A stretch of DNA of 27,572 bases from Pilasporangium apinafurcum (lineage: Eukaryota; Oomycota; Peronosporomycetes; Pythiales; Pythiaceae): positions 30,527 through 58,098 of the forward strand of contig BCKE01000049.1 of NCBI GenBank assembly GCA_001600495.1, in the 5' to 3' direction. The translations under genes and the position numbers were made by a program. Positions 1 through 9,173 of the stretch are shown in pieces (position 1 is the first letter of the stretch; the number at the start of each line of letters is the position of its first letter). The notes under the pieces were generated by a model. That model ran no database searches. It was not told the DNA's origin and saw only the letters and a list, made by a program, of their open reading frames with translations.

Positions 1-1090
1 GTACAGAAATATTTGACAGTCTCGAAATTCGTGAGCGAGTCGACAGCTTTTTCGCTGGCTTTGTTGTCATGTTCGTTGGTTTCCTTCTTGAACTTCAATC
101 GAATTTGTGTACCGAGTGCTGTTACCAACACATACAACACCACTCCAGTGACGCAAATCACGGACAGTATCTTCTCCTTGAAAGCAAATATGAAAACAAT
201 GGAAACCACGACAAGCTCAACCAAAGTCGGTACGAGACGAAAGAAGATGACGTTCACGATATTGTCAGTGCTGGTCGAGCCACGATCAAGACAGCGCAAA
301 ACTTTGCCGGTTTTCTTCGTGAGGTGGAAGTGCATCGACAGATTATGCAAGTGCGCGAACAGCTATACTAGGCAATCCACGCACACCTTACTACCATGTA
401 CAGGAAGTGGTAATAACTAATAAAGAAATTACTGTAACATACCGTAGCTGCAACGTCTTGATATGCGTGTTGCTTGATCGTCATATACAAGTACGTTTGC
501 GTTTGCTTGGCAGCAGAGAATGCAAAGAGCATCACTACAATCATCTTGCTGTATGGATTACAATTATTAGACAAAGATGCCAGTGACAAAGATCATCTTA
601 CCGCAATACATGGCGATCTGAAACGATGGAAACGTGGTCAGTCGACTCTCAGACAACTCATTCGTTGCCTCTTTCAGGAAAAGAGGTGCGAGCACCCGTG
701 CACCGCGCGATCCGAGCATGAATGCGAACGATGTGATCACACGCAGTCGCTTCAAATAACACAGAATGACACCACAGTTCACTCCAAAGAAAAAAAGAAT
801 TATGAGTGCATTCGAATAGTCTTAAATGATAGAAAACATACCAGACACCATGTTTTCGGCCAGAAATCTATCAGAAACAACACAGGGAAACGGCATTGAG
901 CAACACACAAAAGCGAAATAAGCATTTTTTTCGCTGTCATTCCGATCCGATCCGACTCAAACGTACATGGGATGAGCAATACGCGCAGCTCCCACACAGA
1001 GATGCTCTTAGACTGTGGATCCTCTAGGGACTCATTTGCGTCAGCTACCTTTAGCAGCGGAGATTTTTCATTCACCACTGGGCGGGTCAT
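1..1090 (-). CDS. ABCB-type half-transporter (ATM1/HMT1/ABCB6-7 group), 5' part
   Basis: Exons on the minus strand are 1090-967, 867-842, 749-610, 548-443 and 362-1. All introns are GT-AG (99, 92, 61 and 80 nt) and the phases join without a break, giving 252 residues before the window ends. The N-terminus carries EKSPLL, then a short WELRVLLIPYFWPK segment, then the first membrane helices. The string AAKQTQTY and the end NFETVKYF are typical of the transmembrane domain of ATM1, HMT1 and ABCB6/7 exporters, which move glutathione conjugates, Fe-S precursors or heavy-metal complexes out of mitochondria or into vacuoles. The ATP-binding domain lies outside the window. The start at 1090 was chosen because an initiator motif lies about 30 nt upstream. 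No clear mitochondrial presequence is seen, so a vacuolar HMT1/ABCB6 role is slightly favoured (inference). A second splice solution at the first two introns also stays open but replaces the YFWPK segment. Confidence 0.85.
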
Positions 1091-1118
1091 GTTGCATTTG
1101 ACTTTTATGGGATATCTG

Positions 1119-1125
1119 GAAATGG
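1119..1125 (-). promoter_or_regulatory. Oomycete initiator-like motif of the ABC transporter gene
   Basis: CCATTTC on the minus strand matches the oomycete initiator YCAYTYY and lies about 30 nt before the ATG at 1090, a usual distance for a short oomycete 5' leader. A similar TCATTCT lies further upstream near 1190. Confidence 0.4.
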
Positions 1126-1363
1126 GAGACATGGACCAGAGGAAAGGGGCGATCTCAGAATGTTGGTTTATGATCTTGTTGCATGCAGAATGACGATCAC
1201 TGATTGGATCACAATTGTGGCCCCCCAAGCAGATGGTATTAGCTAATCGCCATCGAATACAAGATATAATAAATATCAACTTTTAAAGCCAGATATCGTC
1301 TCTTATAGAGAGAGGGGCATTATACTGGTATTGCTGATGCGTGTGATCTCTTAGATTCTCTCA

Positions 1364-1433
1364 TTGTTCGTATGAACAACTAGGTTACTCCAACTCGCAA
1401 AGCGAGTTGCGCCTACCAACTGGCTACACCTAG
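1364..1433. repeat. Cluster of nested and adjacent inverted repeats, tRNA-like on the minus strand
   Basis: Four stems lie within 70 nt. ttgttc/gaacaa pairs 1364-1369 with 1374-1379. ctaggt/acctag pairs 1380-1385 with 1428-1433 and encloses two more stems: an 8-bp stem 1391-1398/1402-1409 with an AAA loop, and a 3-bp stem 1411-1413/1422-1424 with an 8-nt loop. Read on the minus strand, the last two resemble a tRNA D-arm followed by an anticodon-like arm. There is no matching T-arm on that strand, so this is not a complete tRNA. It lies directly 3' of the minus-strand Fanzor fragment. Confidence 0.6.
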
Positions 1434-1500
1434 AATACGGGCTGTACCGTGTGAGCAGGTTCAAGTCCGAAAACCCCGAGCTCACGCTTTTTTTGCGCTT

Positions 1501-1749
1501 CTACGACTCACTTGATTCTCGTTGCAAGTACTCTGGTCTTGCTCGATTGTTGAAAAGTTCTGTCGTCACGCGCATAATATTCAGCGAAGCGTTCACGTCG
1601 CGATCCCAAAACGTCTTCCATTCACTGGATTCACAGTGTAAAACGGATCGAGATTCAATTGTGCCATCGAGAACGCCGTTGACCATTTGGTGGTGAATTG
1701 TCGGATGACATACCAGTAAAAAAATTCCCCATACTGGTTGCAAAGACAC
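1501..1749 (-). pseudogene. Fanzor/TnpB-type nuclease, C-terminal fragment
   Basis: The minus-strand frame ends in WDRDVNASLNIMRV, then LFNNRARPEYLQRE, with a stop at 1503-1501. The DRDVNA..NI string is the third RuvC catalytic motif of TnpB (IS200/IS605, IS607) and of its eukaryotic relative Fanzor. Just before it, LHCESSEW sits where the zinc ribbon should be but has lost most of its cysteines. No intact nuclease precedes it: upstream on this strand all frames are soon closed. A minus-strand frame near 2000-2060 reads EEFVPKSF, which may be a remnant of the second RuvC motif, but this is weak. The fragment lacks RuvC-I and cannot encode a working enzyme. Confidence 0.65.
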
Positions 1750-2249
1750 ACCTGCAGTTGGTTATACTGAAAATAAGATTTCGAGGTAATTCGTTTGTCA
1801 GGTTTTCTAGTCACTATGACAGATTTGGTCAGACGGACAAAATAAAATCTCATACGTTTTCCGCATGGACGGACAGCTTGCGAAAATAAGATGAAAGGGA
1901 TGCCACGAAGAAGCAAAAAAAGGCCATCGACATGGGAAGCCATATGTGTAACTGTCCGGATTGATGAATGGTATGTAAAAAGCAGATCTCGAGAATTGTG
2001 ATTGCGGTCCAAGAATGATTTGGGTACGAACTCCTCGCACAGATGCGTAAAAAGCGTAGCGTCCAAGTCGTGGTTCACGCTGACCAACAACTCCATCAAG
2101 ACGACAATAAAAACATGAAAGCACAAGAAGTCGAAGATGATCTTTTGTCTCGTGTTAACGTCTTTGTTGTCAGAAGAAATGGAAGGAAGGTAGGAATGCT
2201 TAGAAGTTCCGATCTTCAAAAGGATCAAAAGGTGCAAACAAGATAAATC
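1750..2249. other. Degraded stretch between the two Fanzor fragments
   Basis: No confident gene is seen. Open frames on both strands are short or lack recognisable domains. The minus strand could hold a badly decayed upstream part of the 1501-1749 fragment. The plus-strand frame 2043-2246 is lysine- and arginine-rich and ends just before the TnpB-like N-terminus at 2250, so it could be a relic leader, but nothing supports function. Confidence 0.35.
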
Positions 2250-3330
2250 AAACTCGAGCAGCATCTTGAAAGTAAACTTTATCCAACGAAGGAATAGAAG
2301 CAATTTCTCAAGAAGATGTTTAGTACCTATGGCACGATTTATAACAAGATTGTCGAAGTGTCAAGAGGTGGCTGCTATAAACTATCAATAAAAACCTGGA
2401 TGCGAAATATCGTCCGATCTCCCAAAAGAATTCACTGACCAACTACCTTCCGAAATATCACCTGGATGTTCCAAAAGAGGTCATGATTTTGACATTTAGA
2501 AATTTTGTCAAAGTTTTAACATCATCATCGAAAGCTTGATTCAAATCTTGTAAGGGCAAAGGAAAAAAGACATTATTTCCTCAGTTGAGGTTCAAGTCAA
2601 GAAAGGATAACACGACTTTGGATGAGATCTAATCGCGATCGCTAAAGTCTGTCAAAGATCAACTCTGATTCTTTCCGCGATATTTTGGTTTCTCTAGGAA
2701 TGAAGGCATTACGATCAAAGAGCAACTTCCATCACTCGATTATACAGCTTGTTTACAGAGAACTCGAGACGATCGTTACTATCTCTGCATTCCTCAAGTA
2801 AAAGAATTCAAGCAAACAGACCCCATTTGGACGTGCACAATCGATCTCGGTGTCCGTAGCTTCATCACGCTGTACGACCCTCATGACATGACGTTAAGCG
2901 TGGACAACGCCAAGCACGGAATTTTCAACCGCTATCTGTTGGTCGATCGCCTCAAGTCTCAGTTATCGCAAGAGAAGTCCAAGTAAAAATCTCATCACAT
3001 GAGAAAGAGAGTTTATAGAATCTCTCAATGGATGAAAGCGATGGCGTCGGATATGCATCACAAAGTCTCCAAGTCGCTGTCGGACAACTACTATGAATTC
3101 CTTCTCCCATCTTTCGAGACTTTGGAGACGATGTCCAAGCAAAAAAAGGGTTTCAAGCAAGGTGTCAAGAGCAATACTCACGTGGTCTCATTACGAGTTC
3201 AAGATGCTATTGAAGTACACAATGAAAAGGACTGGAGGACGTGTGAGGAGCACTATACATCGAATACTTGTTCTCAGAGTCCAGGTGTCAGAGATACCTA
3301 CTCTGCAGTTGTCTAGCTTTTGCTGGTCAA
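2250..3330 (+). pseudogene. Fanzor/TnpB-type nuclease, broken near-full-length copy
   Basis: The parts of a TnpB/Fanzor protein follow one another in order but across frames and stops. At about 2265-2440 comes the N-terminal helical part (KLYPTKE, an in-frame TAG, KQFLKKMFSTYGTIYNKIVE, KTWMRNIVRSPKR). At 2700-2985 comes the RuvC-I region with IDLGVRSFITLYDP, its Asp codon at 2843. A TAA then interrupts near 2985. At about 3000-3150 comes the RuvC-II region with LLPSFETLE, its Glu codon at 3116 and in the same frame as 2843. A shift of frame gives LTWSHYEFKMLL, and another shift gives HYTSNTCS, the start of the zinc-ribbon segment. The RuvC-III motif is missing; a minus-strand fragment at 1501-1749 carries one. 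Family knowledge: these are RNA-guided nucleases of transposons, found in oomycetes as well as other eukaryotes. This copy is dead. Confidence 0.75.
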
Positions 3331-3566
3331 ATCGAACCCAAACACACAAAAAACAGGAGCTCCTCCTCCGTGAATTACTGGGACTTTGGCAACGTATATG
3401 ATCTCTTGGAGCGACACACCAAATTATAGGGATAAACCTAGCCCTTATTTTTATTTCTGGGTTCTGGCACGTGCCAAATTGGCTTCGTGCTACTTCACTG
3501 CCCTCCACTTTTGGGTGGTGGTGTTACTTCATTCGATTTATATAGAAGCTAGACTGACTATCTGTC

Positions 3567-3573
3567 CCATTCT
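3567..3573 (+). promoter_or_regulatory. Initiator-like motif of the receptor-kinase gene
   Basis: CCATTCT fits YCAYTYY and lies about 125 nt before the ATG at 3696. A second candidate, TCATTCG followed by ATTTAT, is at about 3530. Either would make the short reading frame at 3671 the first ATG on the transcript. Confidence 0.35.
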
Positions 3574-3670
3574 TGGTGGTCCAATATACCAACAGCGAAA
3601 GAAGAGGGAAGAAGACAGTTGTAGCAACGGTGGTGGCGGTGCGTTCTTCTTCTTCACGTCGCGGGGATAA

Positions 3671-3718
3671 ATGCCTGCAGGCGCAGCGAGGTGGTATGGA
3701 ACGAGATACAGACGATGA
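3671..3718 (+). promoter_or_regulatory. Upstream reading frame overlapping the receptor-kinase start
   Basis: A 15-codon frame begins with ATG at 3671 and ends with TGA at 3716-3718, overlapping the main ATG at 3696 in another frame. If transcription starts at one of the initiators upstream, ribosomes would meet this ATG first, so it could lower translation of the main protein. No other evidence for function. Confidence 0.35.
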
Positions 3719-6700
3719 TGCACCCCCCATTCTGGGGGCCAGCGGTAGCAGTAGCGAGCGCAGTATGCCGCGGAAGAGCAAACAGAAATCAGGACTTTGG
3801 AGGCAGTTTAGTAACCCCATTAGCGCCAAACATCCAACGACAGGGAACTGTAGGACGAAAAGCAGGATGGGAAAAAGCATGAAAAGTATATCGGGGACGA
3901 TGGTGTCGACCGACGACGAAACGCGGAGTGACGCCAGACCGTCGTTATCGTCATCATCATCACCATCTTCCGGAGAGACAAGCGTTGGGTGGTTCTGGCA
4001 GCGGCTCCGGAAGAAGCGACGACGACAAGAAGGAAGTGAAAAGGAGAATCTGGATCAAGAATTCTATATTCGTAGTATCTTAGAGTCGTATTGCTCATCG
4101 ATCGCGTCGAATCGATATTCTGCGACTCCATTTACAGAGAATCGAGCATCCAATGTTCAACGTCCTGACTTAGAAGACGGCATCGACGATCCCGGTGGCG
4201 TGAGTGGAGCATATTCACAGATGGAGACAACTAGCCCAGAAGAACAAATAGGTCGAGGGGGGAAAGGAGTGATTCCAACCAGAGCTGATGATGGTGACGA
4301 TGATGATGACGAAATGGACGAGAAACATCGAAGGCGGTTGCAGCGACAGATCTGGATTGAAGCCATGCGTTCAAAGCTGCTGGAGAAAAACTTACATCGC
4401 GCGCGCACACGGAAGAAAATGTGTTTGTTTCTGTTCTGCATCATGGTGACGCTGACGGCGTTCATTGTGGCAGCTGTGCTAATCGCTCATGTCGGGGTGA
4501 ACAACAACAGTACCAGCTCGTCCTCATCCACCGATAGTTCATCGATGAGTGATAGCTCGACAACAGGAAGCAGTGGCAGTTCTATCTCCAGTTCATTATC
4601 TTCAGCTTCTTCTAGTGGTAGTAGCGACGAACTCGGCACTGTTAACACCACTTTCCCGCCTTTAACATCGAGATCTGGAGTGGACTTGTTGAACACAACC
4701 GAGACATCGAACAAGGGATCTTCCAGTGGCAGTGATGACACTAGCAGTGACAGCGTCGATGCGATCTTGGGTGACGAGATAGAAGCAGGATTATCGAAAC
4801 AAGTCTACACGTATGTGCATTGTGTGTTGATGTCGCTGTCGCTGTGGATGTCGCTCGTGGTGATCGGTATGCATATCACGTTCCGATCGTTCCGCACCTA
4901 CTCGATGGCCTATGTTCTGGAGTTGAGTTGCGTACAGTGCGGATACTGGATCACATCACTATTGCGTGTGCTGTTTGTCACGGACACAATGAATGACGTC
5001 GTGTATTTGTTCTTCTGCATGGCCGAGTGTTTCTTCAATTTTGCGCAAATCTCCTTCACGTGCGCCATCGCATTCAACATGTATCGGTCGGTTGTGTCCT
5101 ATGCTGACGTACTCGTGGATTCCGGTAGTGCTAAGCGGAAATATCGGTCGTACACGATGAATGTAATGCTCCTATCGGTGCTGGCGGCGATTACGTTGGC
5201 ACTAATGGGGTATCGCTCGCATGATGATGCGGAAGATAGCGCAGACGAGTATGAAAACGGAATAGACGCGGACGATCTTCAGCCGTGTCTGTACCCAACG
5301 TGCCGGCTCATCCTGTATGTGTATTACCCACTTATGGCGTTTGGGTTCAATTTCATCTTCTACTTTCGCTTCAAACGAACGATTGGTGATGCATACCCAA
5401 TGTCTGCGACGGGTCGACTCAATAAGGTTGCGCGGTCGTATTTGATTTTGTTTTTTATTTGCTGGGGCAGTTTGATCACTCTCACGGCAGTACAAACGTC
5501 GGCCAGCGCTCCAAACGGTGTATATTTTGTGCTACAATGCATCTTTGACTTCTTGGGTGTGGGGACAGCGGCGATTACACTGACGAACTTCCACCGATGC
5601 CGGAAAGCATTTGATTTTGGGCTGTCATTGAAAGCCATTGACCCGAATAGCATCGAGTTCGAAGACCCGGTGAAGATTTTGGGTGAAGGAACGTTTGCCA
5701 TTGTCGTCAAGGCGCGATGGCATCAAGGGATGATGGACAACTCGATCTCGCGGACTGTAGAGGTCGCTGTTAAGACGTTCAAGCACACGCAATTTGAGTG
5801 TTTGGATCAGATGAAAGAAGAGGCCTATTTATCATCGAAATTGGTGCATCCGTGCGTGATGATGACTTATGGATGTTACACCAATGGCAGCAACTTGTAC
5901 ATTGTGTACGAATATCTCGGTGGTGGCACGCTGCAGGACGTCCTCGACGCCAATACTAATCTACCTTATGAGCAAGTTCTTCGCTACGCTCACATGATCG
6001 CCATGGGTATGCGCTTTCTGCACGGCCTGCCCGTTCCAATCATCCATCGGTACATTGCATCCCTATCAGTTTGATTTTATTACCTCAAGTGCGTGTACTG
6101 ACAACAATATGTGGAATGTTTCTCAATTGTAGGGATCTCAAACCGTTAAATTGCATCTTTGATTCTGATCAAGAAATGCTAAAGGTGGCAGATTTTGGCG
6201 AATCTCGTCTCTTCCGCAAGAAGGATGATGTGCTTCGTCAAGATCCTCAGTTCTTCCCGTCGGCAGATTTGACTCTGCAGATGACGACTAATATAGGCAG
6301 TGCTTGCTGGGCGGTAAGATGCTTACGACAGTTGGGATAAGTGCATTCTAGCTTATTGACTTGATATTTTATAATTGCGCTTCTCAGGCTCCAGAGGTTT
6401 TGAAGGATGAAGCAACATCGGAGTACTCAGTGAAGGTGGACGTGTATAGTTTCGGTATCGTATGCTGGCAGCTGTATACCTGCAAACTTCCGTATGCTGA
6501 TATCCCAGGGAGCGTGTTGGCAGTAGCAGAAGCTGTAATTGCTGGCCATCGACCGCAAATCCCATCGGACTGTCCCAATATGTTTGCGAAGATCATGACC
6601 TATTGCTGGCGCGAAAGCGCGAATCGACGACCCAGTTTTGAAGACATTGTACAGCTTTTGGAGATGGAGCTTGACGAGGAACGCCAGAAGCAGTATCGTG

Positions 6701-6759
6701 GTCACGTGAAGGCACCGCGGAAAATCCAACTCTCGTCCCCGGCATCCCAGGATATGTAA
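3696..6759 (+). CDS. Seven-helix receptor fused to a TKL protein kinase (GPCR-TKL type)
   Basis: Exons are 3696-6049, 6133-6313 and 6388-6759; the introns (83 and 74 nt) are GT-AG, and the product is 968 residues. Residues 1-240 are polar, basic and serine-rich, probably cytosolic. One helix lies at about 242-264, followed by a serine-, threonine- and asparagine-rich loop to about 365, then seven helices between about 368 and 628. The kinase follows: glycine loop GEGTFAIV near 662, VAVK near 690, HRDLKPLN with catalytic Asp 786, DFG Asp 805, APE 846-848, DVYSFGIVCWQL, and RRPSFEDI near the end. This order matches the oomycete 'GPCR-bigram' class in which a seven-helix part is joined to a TKL kinase. 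It probably passes an outside signal straight to phosphorylation at the plasma membrane. All main kinase residues are present. A helix before the seven makes eight in all, which places both ends in the cytosol. The in-frame extension upstream to 3573 has no ATG. Confidence 0.9.
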
Positions 6760-7213
6760 AAAAAAGAGGCGTGAGTGCATGACACGCACGTATTATTTGT
6801 ACAAAGCTATCTATTGCTACGCAGGTCGTATGATTTGTGTTCCTCTATTATTAATATGAGTCTAACAAAGTGCAGTTACGTTCGTGTCTGGTGTTGATCG
6901 ATTCAAAGCCTGAATAGACTGATGGAGCCTGGAGGTTGAGGGTGAAGTCAGCAGTTCTGATCTTTTTTCATGTTGAGGCACTTGGATACGATGATTGGGT
7001 AATAATTGATGATATGATATCGATGATTGGCCAAAACTGAGCCGTTGTGGGGTTTCCACTCGATCTTGAAAAGACGCATGCAGTTAATCGAAAAGATACA
7101 CAAGCAGACACATGCAAAAGGCGTCCCATCCGTCGCTAGCTGAGTACTCTTCTGACCTGTCACTACCGCCTGGATGCAACCAATTAAACTTGCATTCGTG
7201 TAGCGTAGCGAAT
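6760..7213. other. Intergenic stretch
   Basis: It holds the 3' side of the receptor-kinase gene, with an A-rich run right after the stop, and the promoter of the next gene. No gene, repeat or RNA structure is recognised on either strand. Confidence 0.5.
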
Positions 7214-7220
7214 CCATTCT
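7214..7220 (+). promoter_or_regulatory. Initiator-like motif of the aspartic protease gene
   Basis: CCATTCT fits YCAYTYY and lies about 60 nt before the ATG at 7278, with no ATG in between. Confidence 0.45.
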
Positions 7221-7277
7221 CTTAACGCACGCGTGTGTGAGTGTAAACGGTGCGAGTGGACATCAAAGTGGTAAAAA

Positions 7278-8927
7278 ATGCTGGTCATTCGGGTATCAAT
7301 GATAATGCTCTGCTTGGTGGGCAGCTGGTACCCGCATGCTGTCGGAGCGAATATAATCCAATTGGAGATGAATAAGGTGCCGAGAAATTCCGAAATGAAC
7401 GCTTTGGTGACAAACTATTACAGACAGCAACAAACAGCCACCAACGAGGATCAATCACCACGCATTTTCACCACTCCTCATGACCGCGATGTTCCCTCAA
7501 CTGGCGATGACCACGAAATACTGGCAGCCAACTCAGCGCAAGCGGTCGAGACCCGCATCCACAGTGGTGAGGGCTCCCACACTATTCAGGTTCGAGTTGG
7601 TGGCCAACGCCGGGATCTCATTATCGATACCGGGAGCGGGAAAACGGCGTTCATCTGTGCAGGTTGCATAAGCTGCGGCGCCCATCACCTGAATCGCCCT
7701 TTCAGTCTGACGAAAGCAACCGAGTTCCTGCATTGCGACGCGCAAGCAGATCCATCCGCGCACGACTGCTTGGCCTGTATCAACGGAAAATGCCGATACG
7801 GCCAGACGTATGTTGAGGGTGACTACTGGGTTGCTTACAAGGCCTCAGATGAGATGAGTTTCTCAGATGAGAACTTAGATTTCAAAACACGAGTCGAGTT
7901 TGGATGCATCTATGAGCAAACAGGCGTGTTCAATGAGCAATCCTCGGATGGTATCATGGGGTTCTCCAGGCACAAGGACTCGATCTTTGAGCAGCTTTAC
8001 CATCAAAAGCTCACGAAAACGAGGCTGTTCTCGCAATGCCTCGCTGCAGATGGCGGGTTCCTCACACTTGGTGGCGTCGATTTGGCCGTCAACACGTCAC
8101 CTATCATGTACACACCACTGCGAGAGACTGGGTATCAGTATTGGACGGTCTCCTTGCTCTCTGTGGCCATCGGAGACACGCCGGTGAATGCCGCAGCCAA
8201 CGTGTACAACAAAGGCCGTGGATGTGTATTTGATTCAGGGACAACGTTTCTTTATCTTCCTGCTGGTGTACGCAGCGCGTTTATCTCTGCATGGAAGCAA
8301 ACCACTGCGACTTTCATCAATGAATTTGGGGATGGTGATGAAAAATTCTTCCTGCCAGAAAACAATCGTTTCTATGGACTATCGCAATCGCAAGTGGCTT
8401 CATTTCCTAAAATTTGCTTCACATTTGCCAATAATGCCCAACTGTGTATGCCACCAACTCTGTACTTTGTGGAAATCGCATCTGGCCAGTACGCAGGCAC
8501 GATAATGTTTAGCGATCAGCCGCAGTCGACGATCATTGGTGCCAGTGTACTCATGAACCACAATATCATTTACGATGTTGACAATTCTCGCATTGGTATG
8601 GCTACGGCCGATTGCGATCGTCACAATGGCACGTCAAGTGGCCAGCGGGTGGAATTGAGCACAAACCCTGGTGGAGACAAGTTCTCTTCAGCAATTAACT
8701 ACAATACCGCAACGCAGTGGATGCTCACTGCGATTACATTGCTGGCGGTGATTGGACTAGTAAAGGCCATTTGGCTCGAGGCATTTGACCTTCAAGCGCA
8801 AAAAGAGATGGAAGAATGGGAAGAAAATCCCAAGAAGGAAGAACATACGAGTTTGGCAGGGCATGATAACTTGCATGAGGAAGAGTTCTTTGCATGTTAC
8901 TTCCTCCATGAAGACGATCAGCAATAA
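7278..8927 (+). CDS. Plasmepsin V-like membrane-anchored aspartic protease
   Basis: One exon encodes 549 residues. A signal peptide covers about residues 1-24 (MLVIRVSMIMLCLVGSWYPH and on). The first catalytic motif is IDTGSG with Asp 117, directly followed by the cysteine-rich string CAGCISCGAH; the second is FDSGTT with Asp 319. Further cysteines (HDCLACINGKC, FGCIYEQ) and the segment DGIMGFS follow the order seen in plasmepsin V of malaria parasites and ASP5 of Toxoplasma, rather than that of secreted pepsins. One helix lies at about 480-502, followed by an acidic cytosolic tail of about 45 residues. Family knowledge: plasmepsin V acts in the ER and ASP5 in the Golgi, cutting export motifs in effector proteins; relatives in Phytophthora have been linked to RXLR effector processing. 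The substrate here is not known. Replacement of the usual DTGSS by DTGSG is slightly unusual. The start fits the signal peptide and the upstream initiator. Confidence 0.88.
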   Translation: MLVIRVSMIMLCLVGSWYPHAVGANIIQLEMNKVPRNSEMNALVTNYYRQQQTATNEDQSPRIFTTPHDRDVPSTGDDHEILAANSAQAVETRIHSGEGSHTIQVRVGGQRRDLIIDTGSGKTAFICAGCISCGAHHLNRPFSLTKATEFLHCDAQADPSAHDCLACINGKCRYGQTYVEGDYWVAYKASDEMSFSDENLDFKTRVEFGCIYEQTGVFNEQSSDGIMGFSRHKDSIFEQLYHQKLTKTRLFSQCLAADGGFLTLGGVDLAVNTSPIMYTPLRETGYQYWTVSLLSVAIGDTPVNAAANVYNKGRGCVFDSGTTFLYLPAGVRSAFISAWKQTTATFINEFGDGDEKFFLPENNRFYGLSQSQVASFPKICFTFANNAQLCMPPTLYFVEIASGQYAGTIMFSDQPQSTIIGASVLMNHNIIYDVDNSRIGMATADCDRHNGTSSGQRVELSTNPGGDKFSSAINYNTATQWMLTAITLLAVIGLVKAIWLEAFDLQAQKEMEEWEENPKKEEHTSLAGHDNLHEEEFFACYFLHEDDQQ

Positions 8928-9173
8928 ATCTGAATAACAAATATATCGACGAGCCATGTATATTAGCTATATTTCCTATCGTAAATTATAGCAACAAAAG
9001 AAAAGGATTAACAAAGATGATACCAAAGCTCTCGAACAGGAAATTTCTTGGCCGTTGTCTGCGTTTGCGCATGGCGTTTGTGTCTACTCTACGGTTAACG
9101 AACGCACTTTTGTTTGTATTTCACCTGTTTTTGCTACAAATCAAGGTTCCTTTAACGAGCTTTAAATCAACAC
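8928..9173. other. Convergent 3' spacer
   Basis: About 250 nt between the stop of the protease gene (plus) and the stop of the zinc transporter gene (minus). It is AT-rich near 8935-9010 and should hold the polyadenylation signals of both genes. Nothing else is recognised. Confidence 0.5.

Noticed and set aside
819-841. A very short intron (about 22-28 nt) in the ABC transporter gene
   Set aside because: A normal 92-nt intron, 841-750, with GT-AG ends and matching phase gives a better protein sequence (WPKTWCLRLRVITSF).
474-899. 141-codon open frame on the plus strand
   Set aside because: It is opposite the ABC transporter exons and has no recognisable domain; the minus-strand reading has clear family motifs and splice sites.
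1385-1475. A tRNA gene, suggested by ggttcaagtcc on the plus strand and a D-arm-like stretch on the minus strand
   Set aside because: The two signals lie on opposite strands, the T-arm stem does not pair well, and no 7-bp acceptor stem with both arms can be formed on one strand.
1593-2303. 236-codon open frame on the minus strand
   Set aside because: It covers the opposite strand of the plus-strand Fanzor N-terminus, and its end is in another frame than the RuvC-III motif; no domain other than a doubtful PKSF string.
3573-3695. Upstream extension of the receptor-kinase frame to 3573
   Set aside because: The codon at 3573 is TTG and no ATG occurs before 3696.
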